Notes under the pieces: model-generated
What the model was told of the DNA's origin: nothing
The model's input: the letters and a program-made list of their open reading frames with translations, nothing else
The model's database searches: none
Shown: positions 42,290 through 50,888 of the stretch, piece after piece
Layout of the letters: each line of letters starts with the position of its first letter
Position numbering within the stretch: position 1 is the first letter of the stretch
Translations under genes and position numbers: made by a program
Source: AP-15 sp963698995
GTDB lineage: Bacteria; Pseudomonadota; Alphaproteobacteria; ATCC43930; CGMCC-115725
Direction: 5' to 3'
Length of the DNA stretch: 64,000 nucleotides
NCBI GenBank assembly: GCA_963698995.1
Contig: CAVOTD010000061.1
Location: forward strand, 35,806-99,805

Positions 42290-42763
42290 CTAGAAGTCGT
42301 TTGCCAGGTATTCGTCGAAGCGTTCGAGGCAACTCGTCCAGCCGCCCTCGTGCGAATTACGCGCTGCCACCGATTCGAAGACGCCTTGGTGCAGAGTTAG
42401 CCTCGTCCTGCTGCCCAATTCGGCAAAGGTCACCGTCACTAGCGTTTCGGGACCGGAATTTTCCCCGGCGTCCTCCGTGGCATAGGTAAAGACGAGGCGC
42501 TCCGGCTCGACGATCTCGCGGTAAACGCCGCGCTTGCGATGCTCGCTTCCGTCGGGGGCGCGCATGCGGCGAAACCAGCTGCCGCCGGGCTGGACGTCCA
42601 TCATGCAGGAAACCGTCGTAAAGCCCTGCGGGCCCCACCAGCGCGCAAGGTGCTCAGGGTCGGTCCAGGCCTTGAAAACGAGGTGGCGCGGAGCATCGAA
42701 GATCCGCGTGATGACCAGCTCCCGCTCCGCGACTTGCGTCACAGTGCTAGTCCTCGCGCCCAT
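42290..42763 (-). CDS. AHSA1/SRPBCC-domain protein
   Basis: A 157-residue START-like (SRPBCC) protein: ELVITRIFDAPRHLVFKAWT, PEHLARWWGPQGFTTVSCMM, PGGSWFRRMRAPDGSEH, RGVYREIVEPERLVFTYATE, and GGWTSCLERFDEYL at the C-terminus, all typical of the AHSA1 group. It is a ligand-binding protein of unknown target. It overlaps the ArsR gene by 17 bp, so the pair is translationally coupled, the classic ArsR-AHSA1 arrangement. Confidence 0.92.
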   Translation of the reverse strand: MGARTSTVTQVAERELVITRIFDAPRHLVFKAWTDPEHLARWWGPQGFTTVSCMMDVQPGGSWFRRMRAPDGSEHRKRGVYREIVEPERLVFTYATEDAGENSGPETLVTVTFAELGSRTRLTLHQGVFESVAARNSHEGGWTSCLERFDEYLANDF

Positions 42764-43097
42764 CGCCGCTACTCTTGTTTTGAAGCTCGCGCAGATAATC
42801 GTCCAACCGGTCCAAACTCTGCTCCCAGAATTGGCGATAGTGCTCCAGCCAGTCGGCAGCGTTCTTGAGCGGACCCGCTTCGAGCCGGCAGGGGCGCCAT
42901 TGCGCCTCGCGGCCGCGTGCGATCAAACCGGCGCGCTCCAGCACCTTGAGGTGCTTGGAAACGGCAGGCATACTCATCTCGAAGGGTGCGGCCAGCTCGG
43001 TGACCGACGCCTCGCCCGCGACTAGGCGAGCCAAGATCGCGCGCCGGGTAGGATCGGCGAGGGCGGCAAACGTGATGCTGAGTCGGTCGGGGGACAT
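42747..43097 (-). CDS. ArsR-family transcriptional regulator
   Basis: A 116-residue winged-helix repressor: ITFAALADPTRRAILARLVA, EASVTELAAPFEMSMPAVSK and HLKVLERAGLIARGREAQWR, the standard HTH_20/ArsR layout. It lacks the metal-binding Cys box of arsenic sensors, so the ligand is not arsenic. It belongs to the subgroup that pairs with AHSA1 proteins, and probably represses its own operon, which continues into the MoaD-BNR genes and perhaps beyond. A 9-bp direct repeat lies just upstream. Confidence 0.92.
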   Translation of the reverse strand: MSPDRLSITFAALADPTRRAILARLVAGEASVTELAAPFEMSMPAVSKHLKVLERAGLIARGREAQWRPCRLEAGPLKNAADWLEHYRQFWEQSLDRLDDYLRELQNKSSGDGRED

Positions 43098-43115
43098 GTC
43101 TCGGAGAACGGCTCA

Positions 43116-43140
43116 GTTAAATAACTTGATCGTTAAATAA
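43116..43140 (-). promoter_or_regulatory. Direct repeat upstream of arsR, possible operator
   Basis: GTTAAATAA occurs twice, at 43116-43124 and 43132-43140, with a 16-bp period, in an otherwise GC-rich region, 19 bp from the arsR start. The two A/T-rich repeats could be the binding site of the regulator and also part of its promoter. Confidence 0.45.
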
Positions 43141-43189
43141 GGCGGTTGCAAGACCGTGTCAAGAGGCGCTTGAACGCCGCCGCGACTGT

Positions 43190-45415
43190 CTATCCGAGCG
43201 CACCCGATTTGCGCAGTGCGGCGATCTCGGATTCAAGCATATCGAGTACTTCGCGCAGCACGGTCTCGGTATCAGCACCGAGTGCGGGCGCCGCGCCAGA
43301 TGTCCGGCCGAAGCTGGCGCGCCATGGCAGGCCCGGGAGAATATCGGGGCCGTGGGTTTCCCAGAACCCGCGCTCGCTGAGGTGTGCGCTTTTGACGAGG
43401 TCAAGCGAACTGGCAAGCGCCTCAGCCGGGATTCCGGCAACCCGAAGTTCGGCCGCGGCGGCACGGGCAGCCTGGGGATGTAGCCAGGCGGCGAGCGTTT
43501 GGTCGATCGCGGCGCGACGTTTCCTGCGCTCGCCAAACCCCAACTCTGCCTTCGCTGACAAGCCGGGGACTAGCGCGCAGAGCCTGCGCCACTCCTCGTT
43601 GCTCCTGACGACGAGGCTGATCCAGTCGTCGTCTCCGGCGCAGCGGTAGACGGCGTGCGGGGCGTGACGGCTGGAATCGTTGCCGTGCGGCTGCGGCGGG
43701 GCTTCGAGTTGGCTCGTCAGCAAGGGCTCGGCCATCGTCCATAGCATCGCCTCGATCATCGAGAAATCGATGCGGACAGCGGCGCCGCTGCGTTGGCGAT
43801 GCCAAATCGCGGCCGCGACGACGAAGGCGAGCATCAGGCCGCACATCGGGTCGAGCCAGGCGAGGCCGATTCTCGGTGCGACACCGGGGTGACGATTGAG
43901 CCCGGAGAAACCGGCATAGCACTGCAGCAAGGTGCCGTAGGCGACGGCGTCCGCTTCCGGACCGGTGCGCCCGAGGCCGGACGCCGAAACATAAAGCAGA
44001 TCGGGATTTATGGTCCGCACGGCTTCCGCTCCGAGGCCGAGCCGATCCATCACTCCGGTCGCGAAATTTTCGATCAGCACGTCGGACCGGGCGGCGAGCG
44101 CCCGCGCCACGGCGATCGCCTCCGGCCGCTTCAAATCGAGAACGATGCTGCGTTTTGCTTGACCGAGCACCGTATGCAATTCGGACATGCGACCCGGGTC
44201 GCCGCGGCCGGGCGCTTCGATCTTGATGACGTCGGCGCCCATCGCGGCGAGATAGCGGGTCGTGGTCGGGCCGGCGATGACCCAGCTGAAATCGAGAACG
44301 CGAACGCCCGAGAGCGGCATCGGTCCCGGCGGGCGAAGTCTTTCATTAGTGTTGACGGCATTGGTGATTCGCAGTCCGAAGGGTGGTCCGGGAGCTTTGA
44401 CCGTCCGGCCGGCGATTTCGAGCGATCGCCAAAAATCACGGTGATCAAGCTGCGGCGAAGTCAACTGCTCCGCCGGCTCGCGCAGCGGAAAGCTGGGTAC
44501 ATGGGCGGCCTGGGCCGCATCGGCGATCCATTGTTTGTCGTATCTAAGGCTCCACGCAGACATCAGGGCGTGAAGCGCGTTCCAGTTGGCGACCCGGTCG
44601 GGTTTGGTGGCGAAGCGCGGCTGCTTGCCCCAGTCGGGCGCGCCCATGACCAGCAGCCACGACGCCCATTGCCGGTCCTCTCGTGGGGAGATCGCGACGT
44701 ACCCGTCGTGTGCCGGCAAAATTGTCACGGTTGCGCCGTTACCGTCGGTCACACGTTTGCGTGACCGCGTTCTTCCGGTGAGCCCGGTACGCGCCAGTTC
44801 GGTCATCGCCAGCGTCGCCAGCGCCTCCTCGATCGAGACGTCGATGACGGCGCCGCGCTCAGCCGCGAGCGCCGCATGCATGCCGGCGCAGGCAGCAGCG
44901 AGCCCGCCGATAAAAGCGGACTGCTCGCCGACCGGGCGGATCGGCGGTTCCGCGAGATCGTCTACCTGTCCGGTCAGCAATCGGGCAATGCCACTGGCGA
45001 AAAACAAAGTGAGGTCGGCTGCCGGATCGTCAGCTCGCGGCCCGGTCTGTCCGAAAGGAGATATGAACACAAGCGCCGCTACCGCATTGAGCCGGCGAAG
45101 AGTGTCGGCGTCATAGTGCAGCGCGCGGAGCTCCCGAGGCGACCCTTCGCAGATGATCAAATTGGCTGTCGCGATAGCATCGTGGATCGCGGCTTGGCCG
45201 CCGGAGACTAGCGTCTTGGCGTGATTGAGGTAGGCCCCGAGGTGGGTCGACATGTCGGGGGCGACGCAAGTGACGTTGGCGCCGACCTCGGCGAGAAGCC
45301 GCCCGCAAACCGCGGCGGCGGCGCCGTCACCGAGCTGAACAACCCGATAGCCTGCGAGCAGTGCCACAGAGAGCGGCTCTCTGCCTGGCGTCCGAAACGG
45401 GAATTCAGTGGCCAT
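43190..45415 (-). CDS. CoA transferase, CaiB/BaiF family, tandem double-domain form
   Basis: A 741-residue protein containing two CaiB/BaiF (family III CoA-transferase) units. The first half (residues ~20-345) has RVVQLGDGAAAAVCGRLLAE and VFISPFGQTGPRADDPAADL; the second (~365-735) has GVRVLDFSWVIAGPTTTRYL, AMGADVIKIEAPGRGDPGRM, LKRPEAIAVARALAARSDVL and YVSASGLGRTGP. The first unit looks degenerate compared with the second, which keeps the usual motifs. It transfers CoA between organic acids. The ATG at 45415 overlaps the LLM gene stop by 11 bp. Solute-binding protein, LLM oxidoreductase and this enzyme form an operon. Confidence 0.9.
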   Translation of the reverse strand: MATEFPFRTPGREPLSVALLAGYRVVQLGDGAAAAVCGRLLAEVGANVTCVAPDMSTHLGAYLNHAKTLVSGGQAAIHDAIATANLIICEGSPRELRALHYDADTLRRLNAVAALVFISPFGQTGPRADDPAADLTLFFASGIARLLTGQVDDLAEPPIRPVGEQSAFIGGLAAACAGMHAALAAERGAVIDVSIEEALATLAMTELARTGLTGRTRSRKRVTDGNGATVTILPAHDGYVAISPREDRQWASWLLVMGAPDWGKQPRFATKPDRVANWNALHALMSAWSLRYDKQWIADAAQAAHVPSFPLREPAEQLTSPQLDHRDFWRSLEIAGRTVKAPGPPFGLRITNAVNTNERLRPPGPMPLSGVRVLDFSWVIAGPTTTRYLAAMGADVIKIEAPGRGDPGRMSELHTVLGQAKRSIVLDLKRPEAIAVARALAARSDVLIENFATGVMDRLGLGAEAVRTINPDLLYVSASGLGRTGPEADAVAYGTLLQCYAGFSGLNRHPGVAPRIGLAWLDPMCGLMLAFVVAAAIWHRQRSGAAVRIDFSMIEAMLWTMAEPLLTSQLEAPPQPHGNDSSRHAPHAVYRCAGDDDWISLVVRSNEEWRRLCALVPGLSAKAELGFGERRKRRAAIDQTLAAWLHPQAARAAAAELRVAGIPAEALASSLDLVKSAHLSERGFWETHGPDILPGLPWRASFGRTSGAAPALGADTETVLREVLDMLESEIAALRKSGALG

Positions 45416-46415
45416 GGTCTGCCGAGGGAGCACAGGCCCGTATCACGGCTTCGAACTTGGCCTTGGCGCCGGGGCCGCGGGCGTACGGGCTGAGGATGGG
45501 CACGTCGATACCGGAGCGCCGGTAAGCCTCGACCCGGTCGCGGCATTGCTCCGCCGTCCCTGCAATGCTCGTGGCGTCGATCAGCTGGTCGCTAACGGCG
45601 CGCTCGGCGGCCACTTGGTCACCGCGCGACCAGGCGGTTGCAATCGCGGCCGCCTCGTCCGAAAAGCCGTGCTCGGCCATCATCCGGTTATACCGAGGAA
45701 AGAAGCCGGCATAAAAGGCGACCCCCGGCCGCAGCGCATCGAACGCCGCTTCGCGGGTCTGCGCGACCGCGATGGGCAGCAGCGAGGTGACGACGATCCG
45801 GCTCGGGTCGCGGCCGGTTCGTAGCGCTCCTTCGGTCAGCCGCTCCCTCACTGCCGCCGCTGTCGCCAAGGTGCTGCGCGTCAGAATGACGCCATCGGCT
45901 ATCTCGCCGCTGGCGATGATCATCTTCGGGAAAACCGCGGAGACGCAGATCGGGATTGTCGGGCGAAGCGCGGCGAACCAGAGGTCGAAACCCTCGATGC
46001 GGACGGTTTCGCCCGCGTAGCTGACCCGGCCGTCGCGCAGCAGCTCGCGGATTATCGCGACGGATTCCCGGACCCGGGTCAGCGGCTTCCCATAGGCCAC
46101 CCCATGCTCGGCCTCGATCTGAACCTTATGGCTCGAGCCAACCCCGAGAATAAAGCGCCCGGCCGAGAGGTGGTCCACGGTCGCCGCGGCCATGGCGATG
46201 GTCGGCACCGTGCGAACAAAGACGCTGGTGATGCTGGTCCCCAGCAGGATCGTCGAGGTCTGCATGGCGCACGCCGCCAGCACCGCAAACTGATCGCCGC
46301 TATGCCCTTCGGCGACCCAGGCCGACTCGTAGCCGAGCGCCTCCGCCAGCCGCACGCATTCGACAATCTCCGTGGGGGCGGCCCCTCCCGAGAACGCAAT
46401 GCCGATGCGACTCAT
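45405..46415 (-). CDS. LLM-class flavin-dependent oxidoreductase (luciferase-like)
   Basis: A 336-residue luciferase-like monooxygenase/reductase: IGIAFSGGAAPTEIVECVRL, AEALGYESAWVAEGHSGDQF, LLGTSITSVFVRTVPTIAMA, HLSAGRFILGVGSSHKVQIE, and FDLWFAALRPTIPICVSAVF. The pattern is close to F420- or FMN-dependent enzymes of the bacterial luciferase superfamily; which cofactor is used cannot be told. It lies 21 bp downstream of the solute-binding protein gene and overlaps the CoA transferase, so all three are co-transcribed. Confidence 0.9.
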   Translation of the reverse strand: MSRIGIAFSGGAAPTEIVECVRLAEALGYESAWVAEGHSGDQFAVLAACAMQTSTILLGTSITSVFVRTVPTIAMAAATVDHLSAGRFILGVGSSHKVQIEAEHGVAYGKPLTRVRESVAIIRELLRDGRVSYAGETVRIEGFDLWFAALRPTIPICVSAVFPKMIIASGEIADGVILTRSTLATAAAVRERLTEGALRTGRDPSRIVVTSLLPIAVAQTREAAFDALRPGVAFYAGFFPRYNRMMAEHGFSDEAAAIATAWSRGDQVAAERAVSDQLIDATSIAGTAEQCRDRVEAYRRSGIDVPILSPYARGPGAKAKFEAVIRACAPSADHGH

Positions 46416-46436
46416 CTCGGCCCCTTAGAATCCGCT

Positions 46437-48032
46437 CTATCGGTCAAGCCAAGCGTCGTCGAACCGCCACCCATTGAAGATGCTGTTGACCATTATCGTG
46501 ACACCGTGCACCCGTGGGTAATGGCAGGTCCCGAGGCGGTATTGGTAGATGATCGGGCGGGCGGCGTCCTCCTGCAGTCGGCGGTCGATCTCCCAGACCA
46601 GTTTTTTGCGCTTTTCCTGGTCGGGTTCGACCGATTGCTGGTCGTACATTTTTTCGAGCTCCGAATTGCAGTAGTTGGTGTAGTTGCGTTCCGAGCCGCA
46701 AGCATAGTGCTCGTAGAGATAGGCGTCCGGGTCGTCGACCCCCGATCCCGACAGATTGGCGCCGACCATAAAGTCCTTGCGGGCGATCTTCGGGAACCAG
46801 TTGGCGGTTTCGACAGCGTCGAGCTCGCCGTCGATATAGATCTCTTTCATTTGATCGATCAGGATGACGGCGGGGTCGCGATACTGGGCAATATTGCGGG
46901 TCGCGACTTTGACGGGCAGGCGTTGGTCGGGCCCGTAGCCATGCTTCTCCATCAGCTTGCGCGCCTCGGCGCGGTTGGCGGCGACATCGGGACCGTAACC
47001 CGGCAATGTCTGCAGAATTTCCGGCGGCAAGCCCCACAGCCCGCCCGGCGGCGGCAGCATCGCTCCGCTGATATCGCCTTGGCCTTCGGCCAGGATGTCG
47101 AGAAAGCTTTTTCGGTCGATCGCCAATTGCATTGCCCGGCGGATGTCCGGATCATTAAACGGCGCGGCCTCTCGGTTGACGAGCAAGTTGATCGCCACCG
47201 GTGTCTGCGTCAGCTCGCAAATCGCTTCGGGCGCCTGGCCCTTGATGTCGCGCATCGACTGCACCGTCGCTTCGTAAGGGAAGGTCATGTCGAACTTGCC
47301 GGCGATAAAGGCGAGCGTCTGGGTCGAACGGTTCGGGATAATGGTCCACTCGATCCCGTCGAGATAGGGCCGGCCCGGTTTCCAGTAATCCGGGTTCTTG
47401 GCAAACCGGATGTATTCGTTCGGCTTGAACTCGACAAATTTGAAAGGGCCAGTGCCGATCGGATGGGTCCGCATGTCGCGCGGCGGCACGTGACAGGGAT
47501 AGACCGGCGACATGCCGGTCGCGAGCAGCATCAAAAACGCCGGCTGCGGGCGCTTCAGCGTAAAGGTTACGGCGTCTTCGCCGTCGGCGGTGACCTCGTC
47601 GAGATTGCGGTACCACGCCTTGCGCGGGTTAAGGCGGAGCTTCTCGCTCATTTTGCCGAGCAGCAGGTCCCAAGTGCATTTGACATCTTTTGCAGTGAAC
47701 GCTTTCCCGTCATGCCATTTGACGCCTCGGCGGAGCCGAAAACTCAGTCGCGTGTGGTCGCCGTTCCAAGCCCAGCTCTCGGCCAGCTCGGGCTCGATCA
47801 AATCGAGGCGGTTCTGCTTCTCGCGCTGATTGAAGAGAACGAGATTGTTGAACACGCCCATAAACGGCGCGACCGCCGAGATCGTCGCCTCCTCATGGAT
47901 CGACCCGCTCGCCGGGCTGTCGCGGTGAAAGAATTTGAGCACGCCGCCGCTCTTTTGCGCGACTGCCGGACCGGCGCACAGCCATAACAGCGTGCAGCTC
48001 AGGATTGCCAGCACCCGTACCCTTCTCGGCAT
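46437..48032 (-). CDS. ABC transporter substrate-binding protein (peptide/opine SBP_bac_5 family)
   Basis: A 531-residue periplasmic binding protein. The signal peptide is MPRRVRVLAILSCTLLWLCA-GPAVA with cleavage near residue 25. Family landmarks are PELAESWAWNGDHTRLSFRL, GVKWHDGKAFTAKDVKCTWD, PIGTGPFKFVEFKPNEYIRF, NPDIRRAMQLAIDRKSF-like stretches and YEHYACGSERNYTNYCNSEL. It delivers an oligopeptide or other organic solute, but the permease and ATPase genes are not adjacent. The ATG at 48032 is chosen because it begins the signal peptide and AGGGAAGA precedes it. Confidence 0.9.
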   Translation of the reverse strand: MPRRVRVLAILSCTLLWLCAGPAVAQKSGGVLKFFHRDSPASGSIHEEATISAVAPFMGVFNNLVLFNQREKQNRLDLIEPELAESWAWNGDHTRLSFRLRRGVKWHDGKAFTAKDVKCTWDLLLGKMSEKLRLNPRKAWYRNLDEVTADGEDAVTFTLKRPQPAFLMLLATGMSPVYPCHVPPRDMRTHPIGTGPFKFVEFKPNEYIRFAKNPDYWKPGRPYLDGIEWTIIPNRSTQTLAFIAGKFDMTFPYEATVQSMRDIKGQAPEAICELTQTPVAINLLVNREAAPFNDPDIRRAMQLAIDRKSFLDILAEGQGDISGAMLPPPGGLWGLPPEILQTLPGYGPDVAANRAEARKLMEKHGYGPDQRLPVKVATRNIAQYRDPAVILIDQMKEIYIDGELDAVETANWFPKIARKDFMVGANLSGSGVDDPDAYLYEHYACGSERNYTNYCNSELEKMYDQQSVEPDQEKRKKLVWEIDRRLQEDAARPIIYQYRLGTCHYPRVHGVTIMVNSIFNGWRFDDAWLDR

Positions 48033-48164
48033 GATCTTCCCTTTCTGGTTGTTGCGGCCAGCATAGCATGGAACCGACGACGCACCTCCGGCACTTATCG
48101 ATTGCCAATGCGGAACCAGTGAGGTTGGGAAGCCTTTGCTTAGCGTCGCGGCGGGAGGAAGGCG

Positions 48165-49703
48165 ATGACCGACGAGCACCAGTTGGACGGCCCCGATTTT
48201 TCACAAGGCGTGCCCCTTTCGGACATTGCCGAGGGCGGGATGCTGAGAGGGCACGTCGCAGGCGAAGCAGTGTTGGTGGCGCGCCGTAGCGATGAGCTGT
48301 TTGCGATCGGCGCCGAGTGCACCCACTACCATGGCCCGCTCGCCGAAGGGGTCCTCGTCGAGGCGACGGTGCGCTGCCCGTGGCACCATGCCTGTTTCAG
48401 CCTGCGTACCGGCGAAGCATTGCGCGCGCCGGCGCTCAATCCGGTTCCGTGCTGGCGGGTCGAGCAGCGGAACGGGAGGGCCTTTGTCCGCGAAAAGCTC
48501 GAGCCGACAAGCGCCAGGGCCCCGATCGCGGCACAACCGGCGCGGCCGGATGACATCGTGATCGTCGGCGGCGGTGCGGCGGGAGAAGCTGCCGCGGAGA
48601 TGTTGCGGCGCGAAGGCTATGCCGGCCCGATCACGATGCTGAGCGACGATGACGCGCCGCCCTATGACCGCCCAAACCTGTCAAAAGACTATCTCGCCGG
48701 CAACGCGCCGGAAGAGTGGATACCGCTGCGCCCGCCCGAATTTTATCAACAGCAGGGGATCGAGTTGCGACTCGGCGCCCGGGTGATGGCAATTCATGGC
48801 GATGCCCGAGAGATCGAGCTGGCAGACGGCAGCCGACATCGCTATGGCGCGCTGCTCTTGGCAACTGGAGCCGAGCCGGTCAGGCTCGGCATTCCCGGCA
48901 GCGATCTGCCGCACATCCATTATCTGCGAACCTTCGCTGACAGCCGGGGCTTGATTGCGAAAGCGACGGCATCGCGCCGAGCTGTCGTGGTCGGCGCGAG
49001 CTTTATTGGTCTCGAGGTCGCGTCGTCGTTGCGGACGCGCGGGCTCGAAGTGCATGTCGTGGCGCCCGAGGCGCGTCCGATGGAAACCGTTTTCGGGCCG
49101 GAAGTCGGCGATCTCATGCGGCGCGTCCATGAAGAGAACGGCGTCGTCTTCCACCTCGGGACGACCCCGGCGGCATTCGACCGCAACGGTGTCGTCTTGC
49201 GGAATGGGGCGCGGCTCGAAGCCGATTTCGCCGTCGTCGGCGCCGGAGTGCGGCCGCGCACCGCACTCGCCGAGCGGGCCGGGATAGCGGTCGATCGCGG
49301 CGTCACGGTCAATGAATACCTCGAGACCAGCATCCCGGGCATCTATGCCGCGGGCGACATCGCGCGATGGCCCGACGGGCTGACCGGCGAGCGCATCCGC
49401 ATCGAGCATTGGGTCGTCGCTCAGCGTCAGGGTCAGGCGGCAGCGCGCAATATGCTCGGCGCCCGCGAACGCTTTGATCAGGTTCCATTCTTCTGGACCC
49501 AGCAGCACGATCTGCTGCTGTCCTATGTCGGCCACGCGAGCCAATGGGATCGGATCGAGATCGATGGCCGACTCGAGGCGCGGGACTGCACCGTGACCTA
49601 CCGGAAAGCCGGCCGCAAGGCGGCGGTGCTGACGATCGGGCGCGATCGCGAAAGCCTCGCCGCCGAGCTTGAGCTCGAAAGAATGATTGCCGCCGGCGAT
49701 TGA
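48165..49703 (+). CDS. Rieske-AIF-like FAD-dependent oxidoreductase
   Basis: A 512-residue fusion. Residues ~10-110 are a Rieske [2Fe-2S] domain with CTHYHGPL and CPWHHACFSL, giving the two Cys and two His ligands. Residues ~130 to the end are a pyridine-nucleotide-disulphide-type reductase: DIVIVGGGAAGEAAAEMLRR (FAD), PPYDRPNLSKDYLAG, LLLATGAEPVRLGIPGSDLP, VVVGASFIGLEVASSLRTRG (NAD), YAAGDIARWPDG and IEHWVVAQRQGQAAARNMLG. This is the apoptosis-inducing-factor-like reductase type. It may feed electrons to an oxygenase. It is divergent from the solute-binding-protein operon. Confidence 0.92.
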   Translation: MTDEHQLDGPDFSQGVPLSDIAEGGMLRGHVAGEAVLVARRSDELFAIGAECTHYHGPLAEGVLVEATVRCPWHHACFSLRTGEALRAPALNPVPCWRVEQRNGRAFVREKLEPTSARAPIAAQPARPDDIVIVGGGAAGEAAAEMLRREGYAGPITMLSDDDAPPYDRPNLSKDYLAGNAPEEWIPLRPPEFYQQQGIELRLGARVMAIHGDAREIELADGSRHRYGALLLATGAEPVRLGIPGSDLPHIHYLRTFADSRGLIAKATASRRAVVVGASFIGLEVASSLRTRGLEVHVVAPEARPMETVFGPEVGDLMRRVHEENGVVFHLGTTPAAFDRNGVVLRNGARLEADFAVVGAGVRPRTALAERAGIAVDRGVTVNEYLETSIPGIYAAGDIARWPDGLTGERIRIEHWVVAQRQGQAAARNMLGARERFDQVPFFWTQQHDLLLSYVGHASQWDRIEIDGRLEARDCTVTYRKAGRKAAVLTIGRDRESLAAELELERMIAAGD

Positions 49704-49757
49704 CACTGCGAATGATGATAGGATGCGTCGGGTGCAGCCCAGGTGTGAGCTCGACGC

Positions 49758-50771
49758 ATGGAGGGGAGCAAAGAGAGCGCCGCGTCCCTGACCGCTGGCA
49801 GTATCGCGCCGAGCGGCGGGCGCGGGGCGTCGCTGTCGATCAGGTTGAGCGCGGTCATTGTGACCGCCACGATCGACGAGCCGCGGGTACTGACCGTTCG
49901 GATCGGCCGAGAACCGATCGAGGCGTTGCCCTCCGGTCCTTTGGAGGTGGAGCATCGCACTCTCGAGGTGGGCTTGCGTGCCTGGGTCGAAAGACAGACC
50001 AGCCAGCGGCTGGGCTATGTCGAGCAGCTCTATACCTTTGGCGACCGCGACCGGGTCGAGACCGGCGGGTCGTTGCCGGGCCGGGCGTTGACTGTCGCGT
50101 ATCTGGCGCTGGTGCGAGAGGCGCGGCCGGGCGACGCGGCGGAGGCGCTGTGGCGGAGCTGGTATCGTTTTTTCCCGTGGGAGGACTGGCGCTCCGGCAA
50201 ACCGAACGCGCTCGCCCCGGTCGAGGAGCGCCTTGCTCTGTGGGCCGAGCAGGGCACTACCGACGCCGAGCGGCGGCTCCGACAAGAAAGGCTCGGCCTG
50301 GCTTTCGCTGCCTCGTGGAACGAGGAGTTGGTCCTCGAGCGCTACGAGCTGCTCTACGAGGCGGGGTTGATCCAGGAACGCTGGCGCGATCTCGGCCGCC
50401 CGGCACCGGTGGCGGAAGGCCCGGTGTTCGGGGTGCCGCTGGCCGCGGATCATCGGCGGATTCTTGCCACGGCGATCGGCCGTCTGCGCGGCAAGATCAA
50501 ATACCGTCCGGTGGTGTTCGAGCTGATGGCGCCCGCTTTCACCTTGCTGCAGCTGCAGCGCACCGTCGAAGCCCTGTCCGGCGTGCGTCTGCACAAGCAG
50601 AACTTTCGCCGGCTTGTCGAGCAGCAGGGCTTGGTCGAAGAGACCGGCGGGATCAGCGCAGCGACCGGCGGCCGCCCGGCGCGGCTCGTGCGGTTCCGCC
50701 GTGAGGTCCTGCTCGAGCGCCCGGCGCCCGGATTGCGATTGCGTGCCGGGCGTCGTTCGATCGCATCTTGA
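49758..50771 (+). CDS. NAD-biosynthesis regulator, NrtR/NadQ-like (NUDIX plus winged helix)
   Basis: A 337-residue protein whose halves match the NrtR layout: an N-terminal NUDIX-like domain with RLGYVEQLYTFGDRDRVETG and ALTVAYLALVREA, then an inserted helical region (~120-220), and a C-terminal winged helix KIKYRPVVFELMAPAFTLLQ followed by RTVEALSGVRLHKQNFRRLV and EQQGLVEETGG. The NUDIX box catalytic Glu residues are not conserved, as in regulators. Its length fits the NadQ-type proteins of alphaproteobacteria better than typical NrtR. The gene lies just before nadA, and a 17-bp palindrome in between is the likely operator. Confidence 0.8.
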   Translation: MEGSKESAASLTAGSIAPSGGRGASLSIRLSAVIVTATIDEPRVLTVRIGREPIEALPSGPLEVEHRTLEVGLRAWVERQTSQRLGYVEQLYTFGDRDRVETGGSLPGRALTVAYLALVREARPGDAAEALWRSWYRFFPWEDWRSGKPNALAPVEERLALWAEQGTTDAERRLRQERLGLAFAASWNEELVLERYELLYEAGLIQERWRDLGRPAPVAEGPVFGVPLAADHRRILATAIGRLRGKIKYRPVVFELMAPAFTLLQLQRTVEALSGVRLHKQNFRRLVEQQGLVEETGGISAATGGRPARLVRFRREVLLERPAPGLRLRAGRRSIAS

Positions 50772-50855
50772 CAGGCGGTTGCGCCGCCTTATTCTCATAT
50801 CCAGCATAACGGAATGCCGGGCGAGGATATCGTCCGGTTTTTCCGGGCCTATTAA

Positions 50856-50872
50856 ATGCTCATTATGAGCAT
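50856..50872 (+). promoter_or_regulatory. Palindromic operator upstream of nadA
   Basis: ATGCTCAT-T-ATGAGCAT is a perfect 17-bp palindrome with a central T. It lies 17 bp before the preferred nadA start and directly before its ribosome-binding site (AAAGGAGGT), so a bound regulator would block both transcription and translation start. Confidence 0.7.
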
Positions 50873-50888
50873 ATTAAAGGAGGTTACC

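Noticed and set aside
48681..50807. Very long open frame on the minus strand opposite the Rieske reductase and NAD regulator
   Set aside because: It is antisense to two well-supported genes, has no family features, is very Arg/Gln/Pro-rich, and reflects high-GC third-position bias.
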